Both the position numbers and the translations under genes were made by a program. Below, one piece after another: positions 7,538 through 16,412 of a stretch of DNA of 64,000 nt. The stretch is from positions 4,712,001-4,776,000 of the forward strand of contig CP102272.1 in assembly GCA_025149125.1 (NCBI GenBank). Reading direction: 5' to 3'. Within the stretch, counting starts at the first letter, position 1, and each line of letters begins with the position of its first letter. Origin of the DNA: [Clostridium] asparagiforme DSM 15981. Lineage in GTDB: Bacteria > Bacillota > Clostridia > Lachnospirales > Lachnospiraceae. Below the pieces are notes generated by a model that saw only the letters and a program-made list of their open reading frames with translations, searched no databases and was not told where the DNA came from.

Positions 7538-9265
7538 TTGATAACAGGAGCAGAATTATTTGTAAAAGCACTGAAAGCGGAACAGGTGGATACGCTGTTC
7601 GCTTATCCGGGAGGCCAGGCAATCGACCTTTTTAACGCCCTTTACGGCGAGTGGGACATCGACGTGATTCTGCCGCGCCACGAACAGGGGTTAGTCCACG
7701 CCGCGGACGGTTACGCGCGTTCCACCGGAAAAACCGGCGTCTGTCTGGTCACGAGCGGGCCGGGGGCCACAAATCTGGTGACGGGAATCGCCACGGCCAA
7801 TTACGACAGCGTTCCCCTGGTCTGTTTTACAGGGCAAGTCCCCACCGGACTGATCGGCAACGACGCATTTCAGGAGGTGGACATTGTGGGAATCACGAGA
7901 AACATCTGTAAATATGCGGTCACGGTCCGCAAACGCGATGATTTGGCGGAGACCATCAAAAAAGCCTTTTATATTGCCCGAACGGGAAAGCCGGGCGTTG
8001 TGGTGATTGACCTGCCCAAGGATATCCAGCAGGCGTACGGAAGTGACGAATACCCGGAAGAAGTGGAGATCAGAGGCTATAAACCTAAGGGCTCCGTCCA
8101 TGCAGGGCAGATCAAAAAAGCCGTGGAAGTATTAAATCGCGCCAAAAAGCCCGTGTTCCTCATTGGCGGGGGCGTCATCATCAGCCGCGCCCAGGATGAA
8201 ATGCAGCGGCTGGCCGAAGCCACGGGCGTTCCCGTCATTACCACCATTATGGGAAAGGGGGCCATTCCCACAACCCACGACCTCTACATTGGAAATATCG
8301 GAATACACGGGAGCTACGCGGCGAACACGGCGATCAGTCACTGCGACGTTCTGTTTTCCATCGGTACCAGATTTAACGACCGCATAACGGGCAAAATCGG
8401 TGAATTTGCCCCCAATGCGGCGATCATCCACATCGACATAGACCCTGCCTCCATTTCAAGAAATATCGCGGTAGACATTCCCATTGTGGCCGACGCCAAA
8501 AGCGCGATCTCAGCGCTGCTGGAAAAGGCGCAGCCAGGCGGCACCGGGAAATGGCTGGAGGAAATAAACGTCTGGAAAAAGCAGCACCCCATATCCATGG
8601 GACCGGAGGGACTGACGCCCCAGAAAATCATAAGCGCCATTAACGACGCCTTTGACAACGTCATTATCGCCACGGATGTAGGACAAAACCAGTTGTGGGC
8701 CACGCAGTTTCTTGAACTTAGAAAGAACAGACAGCTGCTCACCTCCGGCGGATTAGGAACCATGGGCTACGGGCTCCCGGCCGCCATAGGGGCTAAAATC
8801 GGAAATCCCGACAGGGATGTGATCGTGATTACCGGCGACGGCGGCATGCAGATGAACATACAGGAGATGGCCACCGCCGTCTGCTGCGGACTGCCTCTCA
8901 TCATCTGCATCTTAAACAACGGTTATCTGGGAAATGTACGGCAGTGGCAGGAAATGTTTTTCAATAAGCGCTATTCCGGCACCTGCATGCGCCGTCGCAG
9001 GAGCTGCCCCCCGGACTGTAATTCTCCGGCGGACCGCTGCCCGGAATACACGCCGGATTTTATAAAATTGGCGGAAAGTTATGGCGCAAACGGAATCCGC
9101 GTCACTTCCGAAACGGAAATTGCGGCTGCGTTAACAGCGGCAAAAGGTACGCCAAAGGTGCCGACGGTCATTGAGTTTCTCATTGAGCGGGAAGCCAACG
9201 TTCTGCCCATTGTTCCGCCGGGCAACGCTCTCGACCATATGATTTTGGAAAGCGGGGATAACTGA
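7538..9265 (+). CDS. ilvB: Acetolactate synthase large (catalytic) subunit
   Basis: ThDP-dependent enzyme that condenses two pyruvates to 2-acetolactate, or pyruvate with 2-ketobutyrate, the first common step of branched-chain amino acid synthesis. It has 575 residues and the normal order of domains: ThDP pyrimidine domain with PGGQAIDLFN and catalytic Glu in RHEQG (about residue 49), central FAD domain with IGTRFNDRITG, and ThDP pyrophosphate domain with GDGGMQMN...NNGYLG. It starts at TTG with AGGAGG nine bases upstream. Unusual: near residues 483-501 there is an inserted C-x6-C-x3-C-x6-C segment rich in Arg and Pro, just before YTPDFIKLAESYGA. The regulatory subunit gene follows after one base. 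Confidence 0.95.
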   Translation: MITGAELFVKALKAEQVDTLFAYPGGQAIDLFNALYGEWDIDVILPRHEQGLVHAADGYARSTGKTGVCLVTSGPGATNLVTGIATANYDSVPLVCFTGQVPTGLIGNDAFQEVDIVGITRNICKYAVTVRKRDDLAETIKKAFYIARTGKPGVVVIDLPKDIQQAYGSDEYPEEVEIRGYKPKGSVHAGQIKKAVEVLNRAKKPVFLIGGGVIISRAQDEMQRLAEATGVPVITTIMGKGAIPTTHDLYIGNIGIHGSYAANTAISHCDVLFSIGTRFNDRITGKIGEFAPNAAIIHIDIDPASISRNIAVDIPIVADAKSAISALLEKAQPGGTGKWLEEINVWKKQHPISMGPEGLTPQKIISAINDAFDNVIIATDVGQNQLWATQFLELRKNRQLLTSGGLGTMGYGLPAAIGAKIGNPDRDVIVITGDGGMQMNIQEMATAVCCGLPLIICILNNGYLGNVRQWQEMFFNKRYSGTCMRRRRSCPPDCNSPADRCPEYTPDFIKLAESYGANGIRVTSETEIAAALTAAKGTPKVPTVIEFLIEREANVLPIVPPGNALDHMILESGDN

Positions 9266-9266
9266 T

Positions 9267-9767
9267 ATGAAAAAAAGATGGCTCTGTTTATTCGTCGAAA
9301 ATGAGATCGGCGTGCTCGCCAGAATTTCGGGATTATTTTCCGGGAAGTCCTACAATCTGGACAGCCTGACCGTCGGCGTGACGGAAGACAATACCGTTTC
9401 CCGGATGACCATCAGCCTGACCAGCGACGACAAAACCTTTGAACAGGTAAAAAAGCAGCTGGGCCGGAGCGTGGAAGTCATCAAGGTCGTGGATTATACC
9501 GACATACCGATCCACATGAAGGAATTGATGTTCGTGAGAGTCAATCACTGCTCCGACCGGGATATCGACGAGCTGTTTCGCATTTCCCGGATCTTTCACG
9601 TGTCGGTCATCGATTATGCCACGGCAACAGTATTGATTGAGAGCGTGCAGACGGAAGCACGCAATCAGGAGCTGATCGTTTTGATGGAAAAATGCTATCC
9701 CAACCGGGTGGAGGTTGTGCGGGGCGGTAGCGTGGCGGTTGAGGCGTTGAGCGTGGGGGAACGATAA
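9267..9767 (+). CDS. ilvN: Acetolactate synthase small (regulatory) subunit
   Basis: A 166-residue partner of IlvB that raises activity and gives valine feedback control. The N-terminal ACT domain (residues 4-75) reads LFVENEIGVLARISGLF then YNLDSLTVGVTED, the usual effector-binding fold. The C-terminal domain carries VDYATATVLIE. It is placed one base after the ilvB stop, so the two subunits should be made together. No leader peptide is visible upstream of the pair. Confidence 0.95.
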   Translation: MKKRWLCLFVENEIGVLARISGLFSGKSYNLDSLTVGVTEDNTVSRMTISLTSDDKTFEQVKKQLGRSVEVIKVVDYTDIPIHMKELMFVRVNHCSDRDIDELFRISRIFHVSVIDYATATVLIESVQTEARNQELIVLMEKCYPNRVEVVRGGSVAVEALSVGER

Positions 9768-9797
9768 CAGCGTGGCGGAGAGGTATCAGCGCAAATA

Positions 9798-9840
9798 ACC
9801 GCTTACCACAACGGGACGGCAGCCGGTTGTGATGAGCGGT
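9798..9840. terminator. Bidirectional terminator between ilvBN and treC
   Basis: An inverted repeat with 15-base arms (ACCGCTTACCACAAC and GTTGTGATGAGCGGT, two mismatches) between convergent genes. The flanking T-richness is modest. Confidence 0.6.
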
Positions 9841-9848
9841 TATGTTCT

Positions 9849-11501
9849 TTATACCTTTCCAAGAACCATAAACTCGTAGGGTTCCATTGTATACGTTTCC
9901 CCTTCCGGGTCCATTTGACGGGCTTCATAGTTTTCCAGCAAGACCGGATCGCCACGCCAGTCTCCGTCCGCCTTAACCGTATGCTTCTCTCCGTCCAGAT
10001 TGCAGAACACGACGATCTGCTGCTCCCCAAGTTTTCTCTGGTACGCCAGCACCCGGTCCGTTTCGGTCTCTAAAAAGGAGATTTCTCCCTCTGCAATGAC
10101 CGGGTACATTTTTCGCATGGCAATCAGCTTCTTATAAAAAGATAGAATGGAATCCTGGTCGTTTTGCTGGGCTTCGACCGTAATTTCGTTTCTAAATCCG
10201 GCCGACATGGGAAGCCACGGCTCCGTCTCGGAAAATCCGCCGTACCGTTCCCCATTCCACTGCATGGGCGTCCGGCTGTTGTCCCGCGATCTGGCCGCCA
10301 ACGTCTCCAGCGCCTCTCTCTCTGTCTTTCCATTTTTCAACAAAATCTGATAATAATTCAGGCTTTCCACATCCCGGTATTGTTCGATGGAAGGATAATG
10401 GGCGTTCAGCATTCCAATCTCTTCCCCCTGATAAATATAGGGGGTTCCGCGCATAAAATGAATCATACCTGCCAACATTTTCGCCGACTGCTTCCAATAG
10501 GCCGTTTCATCTCCCAGTCTGCTTACAATCCGGGGTTGATCGTGGTTACACCAGAACAGCGCGTTCCAGCCGTGCCCTTTCTGCATCTGTATCTGCCACT
10601 CAATAAAGAGCTCTTTCAACTTCTGATAATCCGCAGGCATCAGCGCCCATTTATCCCCGTCCTTGTAATCCACTTTCAGATGGTGGAAATTAAAGCACAT
10701 GGAGAGTTCCTTTTCCTCCGGCGCAGAATACCGGATACAGTGTTCGACCGACGTGGAAGACATCTCGCCCACCGTCACGAAATCCTCAATCCCCGCATCC
10801 CGCACCAGTTCCTTCAGATACTCATGAATATGGGGGCCGTCGCTGTAAAATCTCCGTCCGTCTCCCAGGAAATCATCCTCCATCACCTCCGGCTTGGAAA
10901 CCAGATTGATCACGTCAAAACGGAATGCCTTTATGCCTTTGTTTTTCCAGAACCGCAGAATCTCCTTTAATTCTTCACGGACCCTGGGGTTATCCCAGTT
11001 TAAATCCGCCTGGGTCACATCGTATAACCGGAGATACCATTTTTTAAGGGCGGGTACATATTCCCAAGCCGGGCCGCCGAATTTTGACTGCCAGTTTGTG
11101 GGAATGCGGTCCGGCCTGCCGTCCTTGAATATATAATACTTCTGATAGGTCTCATCCCCTGCCAGAGCCTGCTGAAACCATGTGTGTTCAGTGGAGGTAT
11201 GATTGAATACCATGTCGAGCATCAGTCCCATTCCTCTTGCCTCGCTCTGCCGGATCAGCTCTTCCAAATCCTCCATTGTCCCAAACTTGGGATCAACTGC
11301 GCAGTAATCCGCCACATCATACCCATTATCATGTTGGGGGGATGGAAAAAACGGTGTCAGCCACAGGTAATCCACCCCCAATTCCTGCAGATAATCCAAT
11401 TTTTCAATCACTCCGGGGATGTCTCCAAAACCATCCCCGTTGGTGTCCCGAAAGGACTTCGGATAAATCTGATAAACTACTTTATTGCTGAAATCTGCCA
11501 T
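9849..11501 (-). CDS. treC: Trehalose-6-phosphate hydrolase (GH13)
   Basis: A 550-residue glycoside hydrolase that splits imported trehalose 6-phosphate into glucose and glucose 6-phosphate in the cytoplasm. It has the GH13 barrel with region I DMVFNHTS, nucleophile in FRFDVINLV (about residue 200), acid/base in VTVGEMSS (about 250) and CNHDQPR (about 325). The MCFNFHHLKVDY segment is typical of phosphotrehalases rather than oligo-1,6-glucosidases. The family is otherwise hard to tell apart; the adjoining trehalose PTS permease gene, 22 bp upstream in the same operon, settles it. It starts at an ATG preceded by GGGAGG. Confidence 0.9.
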   Translation of the reverse strand: MADFSNKVVYQIYPKSFRDTNGDGFGDIPGVIEKLDYLQELGVDYLWLTPFFPSPQHDNGYDVADYCAVDPKFGTMEDLEELIRQSEARGMGLMLDMVFNHTSTEHTWFQQALAGDETYQKYYIFKDGRPDRIPTNWQSKFGGPAWEYVPALKKWYLRLYDVTQADLNWDNPRVREELKEILRFWKNKGIKAFRFDVINLVSKPEVMEDDFLGDGRRFYSDGPHIHEYLKELVRDAGIEDFVTVGEMSSTSVEHCIRYSAPEEKELSMCFNFHHLKVDYKDGDKWALMPADYQKLKELFIEWQIQMQKGHGWNALFWCNHDQPRIVSRLGDETAYWKQSAKMLAGMIHFMRGTPYIYQGEEIGMLNAHYPSIEQYRDVESLNYYQILLKNGKTEREALETLAARSRDNSRTPMQWNGERYGGFSETEPWLPMSAGFRNEITVEAQQNDQDSILSFYKKLIAMRKMYPVIAEGEISFLETETDRVLAYQRKLGEQQIVVFCNLDGEKHTVKADGDWRGDPVLLENYEARQMDPEGETYTMEPYEFMVLGKV

Positions 11502-11523
11502 TTTGCGCCTCCCTGTATCTCCT

Positions 11524-13506
11524 TTATTGGAACGTTGCCACTGCGGTTTCGTTTTCTGTTACCTTCATTCCGGTCCGGAACCGGATCGCCTTTGCGTTTC
11601 CTGGATTGCTGATGATGCAAACCGTGACATCCGGGTGGCCTGCCGCCTTGATTTTAGCCCGGTCAAATTTTATCAGCGGCGTTCCCGCGCTGACCTTCTG
11701 GCCTTCCTGCACCAGATATTCAAATCCGTCCCCGTTCATGCCGACCGTATCAATTCCGATATGCAGCAGTACCTCCATACCATTTTCCAGCTTTAGCCCG
11801 CAGGCATGGCGTGAGTCCGGCATAAGCGCCGCGATCTCTGCGTCCGCAGGTGCGTACAGCGTATCGCTTTCCGGGATAATCGCCATACCATCCCCTAAAA
11901 TTCCTTCTGAGAAAACACCATCTTTGACTTCAACTAAAGGAATGGCCGTTCCGGATAAGAATGCCGTTAATGTTCCCGCCGGCTTTTCATTTGCTTCTGT
12001 TTCCCCCATTTTTGCAGCCATAACGCCCGCCGCGGCGCTTGAACCTGCGACTGCGGCGATTTCTGCCAACTCTGCCGTCTGACCCGCAGGAACCGCCTGC
12101 AGACGTTTCTTTCCCGCGATTGCGGTCAGCAGGAATGGAACTGCAAATGCAATCGCCATGCAGATTGCAAAGGAACCCATAAACTGGGGCTGGATGGACA
12201 GGAGGCCGGGGAGACCGCCCACGCCGATGGCATTTGCCGTTGTCCCCATGGCCACGCAGGCAACCGCCGCAATACCGGAGCCAATCATGCCGCAGACAAA
12301 CGGAAAACCCCGCTTTAAGTTCACACCGAAAATGGCCGGTTCCGTAACGCCAAGGTAGCAGGAAATACATGCCGGAATATTCACTTCCTGGGCTTCGGGA
12401 TCATTTTTCTGCAGCCAGATCATTCCAAGAACCGCAGAGCCTTGGGCAATATTGGACAGGGCGATCATCGGCCACAGCATGGTTCCGCCGTAATCCGCAA
12501 TCAACTGCAGGTCAATGGCATTGGACATATGATGAAGTCCCGTGATGACCAGCGGGGCGTAAATAGTGCCAAAAATCGCCGCAAACACAACCTTAAAGGT
12601 TCCGGTGATTCCGGAAAATACGAGTGCGGAAACCGCCGCTCCAATCTTCCAGCCGATGGGGCCAAGTATAAAATGCGCCGCGATGACCGACAGTAACAAA
12701 CTACAGAACGGAACCACGATCATGGAGATGACCTGGGGCGTGATCTTCCGGAAGAATTTTTCCAGATAAACCAGGGTAAACGCCGCCAAAATCGCAGGAA
12801 TGACCTGGCCCTGATAACCGATCATATTGACCTGGAAGCCGCCAAAATTCCACTTGGGAATGTCCGCCGCCACTGTGCCGGCAACCGCGTAAGCGTTCAG
12901 CAGCTGTCCGGATACCAGCGTCAGGCCAAGTACAATGCCGAGCATCTGCGTGGTGCCCATCTTTTTTGTCACCGACCAGCAGATACCAACCGGCAGCATA
13001 TGGAATACCGCCTCGCCGATCAACCACAGAAAACTGTCGATGCCCGCCCAGAACTGGCTGATGTCGCACAAGGTTTTCGTCCCATTTTCAAACAGATATA
13101 AGCTGTCAATACAGTTGCGGAAGCCGAGAATCAAACCTCCTGTAATAATTGCCGGAATCAGCGGTGCAAAAATCTCCGCCAGCGCAGTGACCACCCGCTG
13201 CAGTACGTTCTGGTTTTTCTTTGCCGCCTGATTGACCGCCTCCTTCGACGCCCCTTCAATCCCCGCCTCTTTTACAAAGTCATTGTAAAAATCAGCTACC
13301 GTATTGCCGATAATCACCTGAAACTGCCCCGACTGCGTAAAGCTTCCCTTCACAACCTTCATGGCCTCAATCGCTTTCACATCCGCTTTTCCCGGGTCCG
13401 CCAGAGCAAAACGCATTCTTGTCATACAATGCGAAACCGCCGCGATGTTCTCTCTTCCGCCCACCAGACGCAGCAGCTCTTTTGCGTCCTCTGCATATCT
13501 TCCCAT
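11524..13506 (-). CDS. treP: PTS trehalose-specific permease, fused IIB-IIC-IIA
   Basis: A 660-residue membrane phosphotransferase that imports trehalose and phosphorylates it. The IIB domain is first, with the phospho-Cys in SHCMTRMRF (residue 27). The ten-helix IIC domain follows at about residues 110-470. A fused IIA domain comes last (about 510-660), with the active His in LLHIGIDTVGMNGDGF. Many Firmicute TreP proteins lack IIA and borrow it from the glucose permease; this one carries its own. I chose the start at 13506 because GGAGGG lies eight bases upstream; nine extra codons upstream are possible. It is first gene of the treP-treC operon. Confidence 0.9.
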   Translation of the reverse strand: MGRYAEDAKELLRLVGGRENIAAVSHCMTRMRFALADPGKADVKAIEAMKVVKGSFTQSGQFQVIIGNTVADFYNDFVKEAGIEGASKEAVNQAAKKNQNVLQRVVTALAEIFAPLIPAIITGGLILGFRNCIDSLYLFENGTKTLCDISQFWAGIDSFLWLIGEAVFHMLPVGICWSVTKKMGTTQMLGIVLGLTLVSGQLLNAYAVAGTVAADIPKWNFGGFQVNMIGYQGQVIPAILAAFTLVYLEKFFRKITPQVISMIVVPFCSLLLSVIAAHFILGPIGWKIGAAVSALVFSGITGTFKVVFAAIFGTIYAPLVITGLHHMSNAIDLQLIADYGGTMLWPMIALSNIAQGSAVLGMIWLQKNDPEAQEVNIPACISCYLGVTEPAIFGVNLKRGFPFVCGMIGSGIAAVACVAMGTTANAIGVGGLPGLLSIQPQFMGSFAICMAIAFAVPFLLTAIAGKKRLQAVPAGQTAELAEIAAVAGSSAAAGVMAAKMGETEANEKPAGTLTAFLSGTAIPLVEVKDGVFSEGILGDGMAIIPESDTLYAPADAEIAALMPDSRHACGLKLENGMEVLLHIGIDTVGMNGDGFEYLVQEGQKVSAGTPLIKFDRAKIKAAGHPDVTVCIISNPGNAKAIRFRTGMKVTENETAVATFQ

Positions 13507-13534
13507 TCTCTGATCCCTCCACCTGTTTTGCAAA

Positions 13535-13617
13535 CTTGTTTAAACATGTTTCTTGATTCTGTTATATCATACTTGTTTGAACATGTCAACTCTTTTTTCA
13601 GAAAGTTGTTTAAACAA
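13535..13617. promoter_or_regulatory. Three trehalose repressor operators
   Basis: Three copies of a palindrome: TTGTTTAAACAT at 13536-13547, TTGTTTGAACAT at 13573-13584, and TTGTTTAAACAA at 13606-13617. Their centres are about 37 and 33 bp apart. They lie downstream of the start point, in the promoter spacer and upstream of -35. The type resembles operators of GntR-family TreR, but no treR gene is next to the operon in this window. Confidence 0.75.
13561..13589 (-). promoter_or_regulatory. treP-treC promoter
   Basis: On the minus strand TTGACA (complement of 13584-13589), a 17-base spacer and TATAAC (complement of 13561-13566). An operator copy fills the spacer, so repressor binding would block polymerase directly. 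Confidence 0.85.
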
Positions 13618-13691
13618 GGTGCTGACTCTTCTCGGAAAATCCGTCGGCGCGGGCCATACAGAAACGAAAAAATCAGATGCTTCCCTTTTGG

Positions 13692-13764
13692 GTGTGATAT
13701 GGAAAAAGGCTTGCCATGACATTTTTTGTCTTGGCGAGCCCTTGGGGTTAAAATTGTATCACAC
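13692..13764. repeat. Long imperfect inverted repeat in intergenic space
   Basis: Outer arms GTGTGATA (13692-13699) and TATCACAC (13757-13764). Inner arms GGCTTGCCATGAC (13708-13720) and GTCTTGGCGAGCC (13728-13740) enclose ATTTTTT. No gene is visible in 13618-13915. It could be a small folded RNA, a terminator, or a miniature element; it lacks recognisable transposon ends. Confidence 0.5.
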
Positions 13765-13915
13765 TCTGCCACACGGGCAGATATCTTCTGCGTACCAGTA
13801 GAACACAATCGCTTTTCTTTGCTAAGAATATATTACGTTTCAAGGATTTAAATGGTGTTTGTGCGTAATAAGTATTCGATTCTGTGCTACTGATTGCTTC
13901 TTATGACCATCTATT

Positions 13916-14449
13916 CTATTTAATTAAAAAATCATCCTCCATTTGCAATTTCTTTATAAGTTGGTTGGTCTCTGTTTTAAAGTGTTCCTTATTATTTTCA
14001 TAATCTTTTATTCTCATTTGGAACCAGAACTCCGGACTTATTGTAATCCCCGTGACATCATATTTGATTTGTGTTGCTAGTAAAATATAGAGAGACATAA
14101 CTTTATATCGATTCATGCTTTCTGGTTTTTTAGCATTACGATAATTCTCTTTTTGCATTAAAGCCGCCAACTGTATTGCTTTTTCTGAACCATATGCGTA
14201 TATATTATTTAATAAATTATTTATTTCTTGTATTGTTATTTCTTGATTCTGGTTTCCGGTTTGAACCATTGTATCTAAAAGCTTTAAAATGTCATATGGT
14301 ATGGTAGACATTTTATCTATATGAACGCCCATTCTTTGTTTGTTCAACTCATTTTTAAAACTTTTACTTAAAGAAACAAATGTTACCACAAACCCAATTA
14401 TTGATATTATAGTGGGAACGGCAATGGTAAGCCAATCATTTAAATCCAT
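13916..14449 (-). CDS. Hypothetical protein with one N-terminal membrane helix
   Basis: A 177-residue protein that I do not recognise. Residues 7-28 form a hydrophobic helix (TIAVPTIISIIGFVVTFVSL); the rest is polar and helical, rich in Lys, Asn and Glu, and should be cytoplasmic. The start has AGAGAGGA eight bases upstream. The gene is clearly more AT-rich than everything around it, with many AAA, AAT and ATT codons, which suggests recent transfer. It stands alone: no terminator is visible at its end and the upstream neighbour is separate. Proteins of this shape are sometimes found in phage-defence islands, but nothing here supports that role. Confidence 0.65.
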   Translation of the reverse strand: MDLNDWLTIAVPTIISIIGFVVTFVSLSKSFKNELNKQRMGVHIDKMSTIPYDILKLLDTMVQTGNQNQEITIQEINNLLNNIYAYGSEKAIQLAALMQKENYRNAKKPESMNRYKVMSLYILLATQIKYDVTGITISPEFWFQMRIKDYENNKEHFKTETNQLIKKLQMEDDFLIK

Positions 14450-14569
14450 ATGTGAATCCTCTCTTTATCACGTTTGTACAAAAACACTTAATAAAGAATT
14501 TCTGCAAATAGCTAGACCGGAATAAATAACAACAGCTAGCCTGAGTTATCCTATCGTATAAGGGAAAAG

Positions 14570-14599
14570 AACCCCAGAAAGTGGCCTCTTTCTGGGGTT
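14570..14599 (-). terminator. Terminator of the GGGtGRT operon
   Basis: Perfect 12-base arms AACCCCAGAAAG and CTTTCTGGGGTT around TGGCCT. On the minus strand it is followed by CTTTTCCCTT. It lies about 85 bases after the GGGtGRT gene. Confidence 0.8.
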
Positions 14600-14682
14600 C
14601 ATCTTTGTATTATAACTGTCTTAAAAAAATATCAATAGCTCATATTTTACATTTCTTTGTTATTCCAGCCGTCAAGTATTCC

Positions 14683-15693
14683 TTAGAACTTCCCAGCCTT
14701 CGCCGCTTCCTCAATCCCCACAGCCACAGCCACAGTCGCGCCAACCATCGGGTTGTTGCCCATACCGATCAGACCCATCATCTCAACGTGAGCCGGAACG
14801 GAGGAAGAACCTGCGAACTGAGCGTCGGAGTGCATACGGCCCATGGTGTCGGTCATGCCGTAGGAAGCCGGACCTGCCGCCATGTTGTCGGGATGCAGGG
14901 TACGGCCGGTGCCGCCGCCGGAAGCTACGGAGAAGTATTTCTTGCCCTTCTCAACGCATTCCTTCTTGTAGGTGCCTGCAACCGGATGCTGGAAACGGGT
15001 GGGGTTGGTGGAGTTGCCGGTGATGGACACGTCCACGCCTTCCTTCCACATGATGGCAACGCCCTCGGTCACATCGTTGGCGCCGTAGCAGTTCACCTTT
15101 GCTCTGAGGCCCTCGGAGTAGGACTTTCTCCACAGCTCTTTCACTTCGCCGGTGTAGTAGTCCATCTCGGTCTCAACATATGTAAAACCGTTGATTCTGG
15201 AAATAACCTGTGCGGCGTCTTTTCCCAGACCGTTTAAGATAACGCGCAGGGGTTTCTGGCGAACCTTGTTGGCCTTCTCGGCGATACCGATCGCGCCCTC
15301 AGCGGCTGCGAAGGACTCGTGGCCAGCCAGGAAGCAGAAGCAGTCGGTTCCCTCTTCCAGCAGCATCTTGCCCAGGTTTCCGTGTCCCAGACCAACCTTA
15401 CGCTGATCGGCAACAGAGCCGGGAATACAGAACGCCTGCAGGCCCTCGCCGATTGCAGCGGCAGCCTCGGCAGCTTTTCTGCAGCCCTTCTTGATTGCGA
15501 TCGCAGCGCCTACGGTATAAGCCCAGCAAGCGTTCTCAAAGCAGATCGGCTGGATCTTCTTAACCTGATCGTAAACATCCAGACCGGCATCCTTGGTGAT
15601 CTTCTCAGCCTCCTCAATGGAAGCAATGCCATAGCTATTCAAAACGGAATTGATTTTGTCAATTCTTCTCTCATAAGATTCAAATAATGCCAT
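14683..15693 (-). CDS. GGGtGRT family protein
   Basis: A 336-residue soluble protein of a conserved anaerobe family named after its own motif. Here the motif reads SVASGGGTGRT near residue 255 and is followed by LHPDNMAAGPASYGMTDTMGR and a C-terminal glycine-rich MGLIGMGNNPMVGATVAVAVG. The motif suggests phosphate or nucleotide binding, but I know of no established activity. It lies 26 bp downstream of an Fe-S scaffold gene on the same strand, the arrangement usual for this pair. It has a strong GGAGGATAAG site before the ATG. It is probably abundantly expressed, judging from the highly regular codon use (CTG, ACC, GGC). Confidence 0.88.
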   Translation of the reverse strand: MALFESYERRIDKINSVLNSYGIASIEEAEKITKDAGLDVYDQVKKIQPICFENACWAYTVGAAIAIKKGCRKAAEAAAAIGEGLQAFCIPGSVADQRKVGLGHGNLGKMLLEEGTDCFCFLAGHESFAAAEGAIGIAEKANKVRQKPLRVILNGLGKDAAQVISRINGFTYVETEMDYYTGEVKELWRKSYSEGLRAKVNCYGANDVTEGVAIMWKEGVDVSITGNSTNPTRFQHPVAGTYKKECVEKGKKYFSVASGGGTGRTLHPDNMAAGPASYGMTDTMGRMHSDAQFAGSSSVPAHVEMMGLIGMGNNPMVGATVAVAVGIEEAAKAGKF

Positions 15694-15719
15694 TTTCTTA
15701 TCCTCCTAATTGGTCTTCA

Positions 15720-16412
15720 TCATTCTTTACGCGGGTCGATAATCTTAACAGCGTCGGCAACGCGGCCGTACTGGCCTTTTGCTTTCTCCCATGCGGTGTT
15801 GGGATCGTCACCCTTCTTGATGAAATCAGTCATCTTGCCAAGGCTTACGAACTGATAACCAATGATCTCGTCGTCTGCATCCAGCGCGATGCCGGTTACA
15901 TAGCCTTCGGCCATCTCCAAATAGCGAGGACCTTTCTTTAAGGTTCCGTACATGGTGCCCACCTGAGAGCGCAGGCCCTTGCCCAGATCCTCCAGGCCGG
16001 CTCCGATGGGAAGTCCATCCTCGGAGAACGCGCTCTGGGTTCTGCCGTAAGCGATCTGTAAGAACAGCTCTCTCATGGCGGTGTTGATGGCGTCACATAC
16101 CAGGTCTGTATTTAAAGCTTCCAGAACCGTGCGGCCCGGAAGGATTTCAGCTGCCATAGCTGCGGAGTGGGTCATACCGGAACATCCGATGGTCTCAACC
16201 AGCGCTTCCTGGATAATGCCCTCCTTAACGTTCAGTGTCAGTTTGCAGGCACCCTGCTGCGGAGCACACCAGCCCACGCCATGAGTCAGGCCGGAAATGT
16301 CTTTGATCTCTTTTGATTTTACCCATTTAGCTTCTTCCGGGATTGGAGCAGCGCCATGATGAACGCCCTGTGCAACTGTGCACATCTCTTCTACTTCCTG
16401 TGAATAAATCAT
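15720..16412 (-). CDS. Iron-sulfur cluster assembly scaffold-like protein (NifU N-terminal type)
   Basis: A 230-residue protein related to IscU/NifU scaffolds. Possible cluster-ligand cysteines lie in GVGWCAPQQGACKL (about residues 47-57), ETIGCSGMTHSA (about 75) and LVCDAIN (about 105). The C-terminal extension with PRYLEMAEGYVTGIALDADDE is not present in plain IscU. It heads a two-gene operon with the GGGtGRT gene. No cysteine desulfurase or other Isc/Suf gene is nearby, so the pair probably serves a specific client rather than general Fe-S assembly; that is inference. Confidence 0.8.
   Translation of the reverse strand: MIYSQEVEEMCTVAQGVHHGAAPIPEEAKWVKSKEIKDISGLTHGVGWCAPQQGACKLTLNVKEGIIQEALVETIGCSGMTHSAAMAAEILPGRTVLEALNTDLVCDAINTAMRELFLQIAYGRTQSAFSEDGLPIGAGLEDLGKGLRSQVGTMYGTLKKGPRYLEMAEGYVTGIALDADDEIIGYQFVSLGKMTDFIKKGDDPNTAWEKAKGQYGRVADAVKIIDPRKE

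Noticed and set aside
15720..16412. Selenoprotein or nitrogenase-related NifU
   Set aside because: No in-frame TGA and no nif genes nearby; it is the scaffold partner of the GGGtGRT protein.
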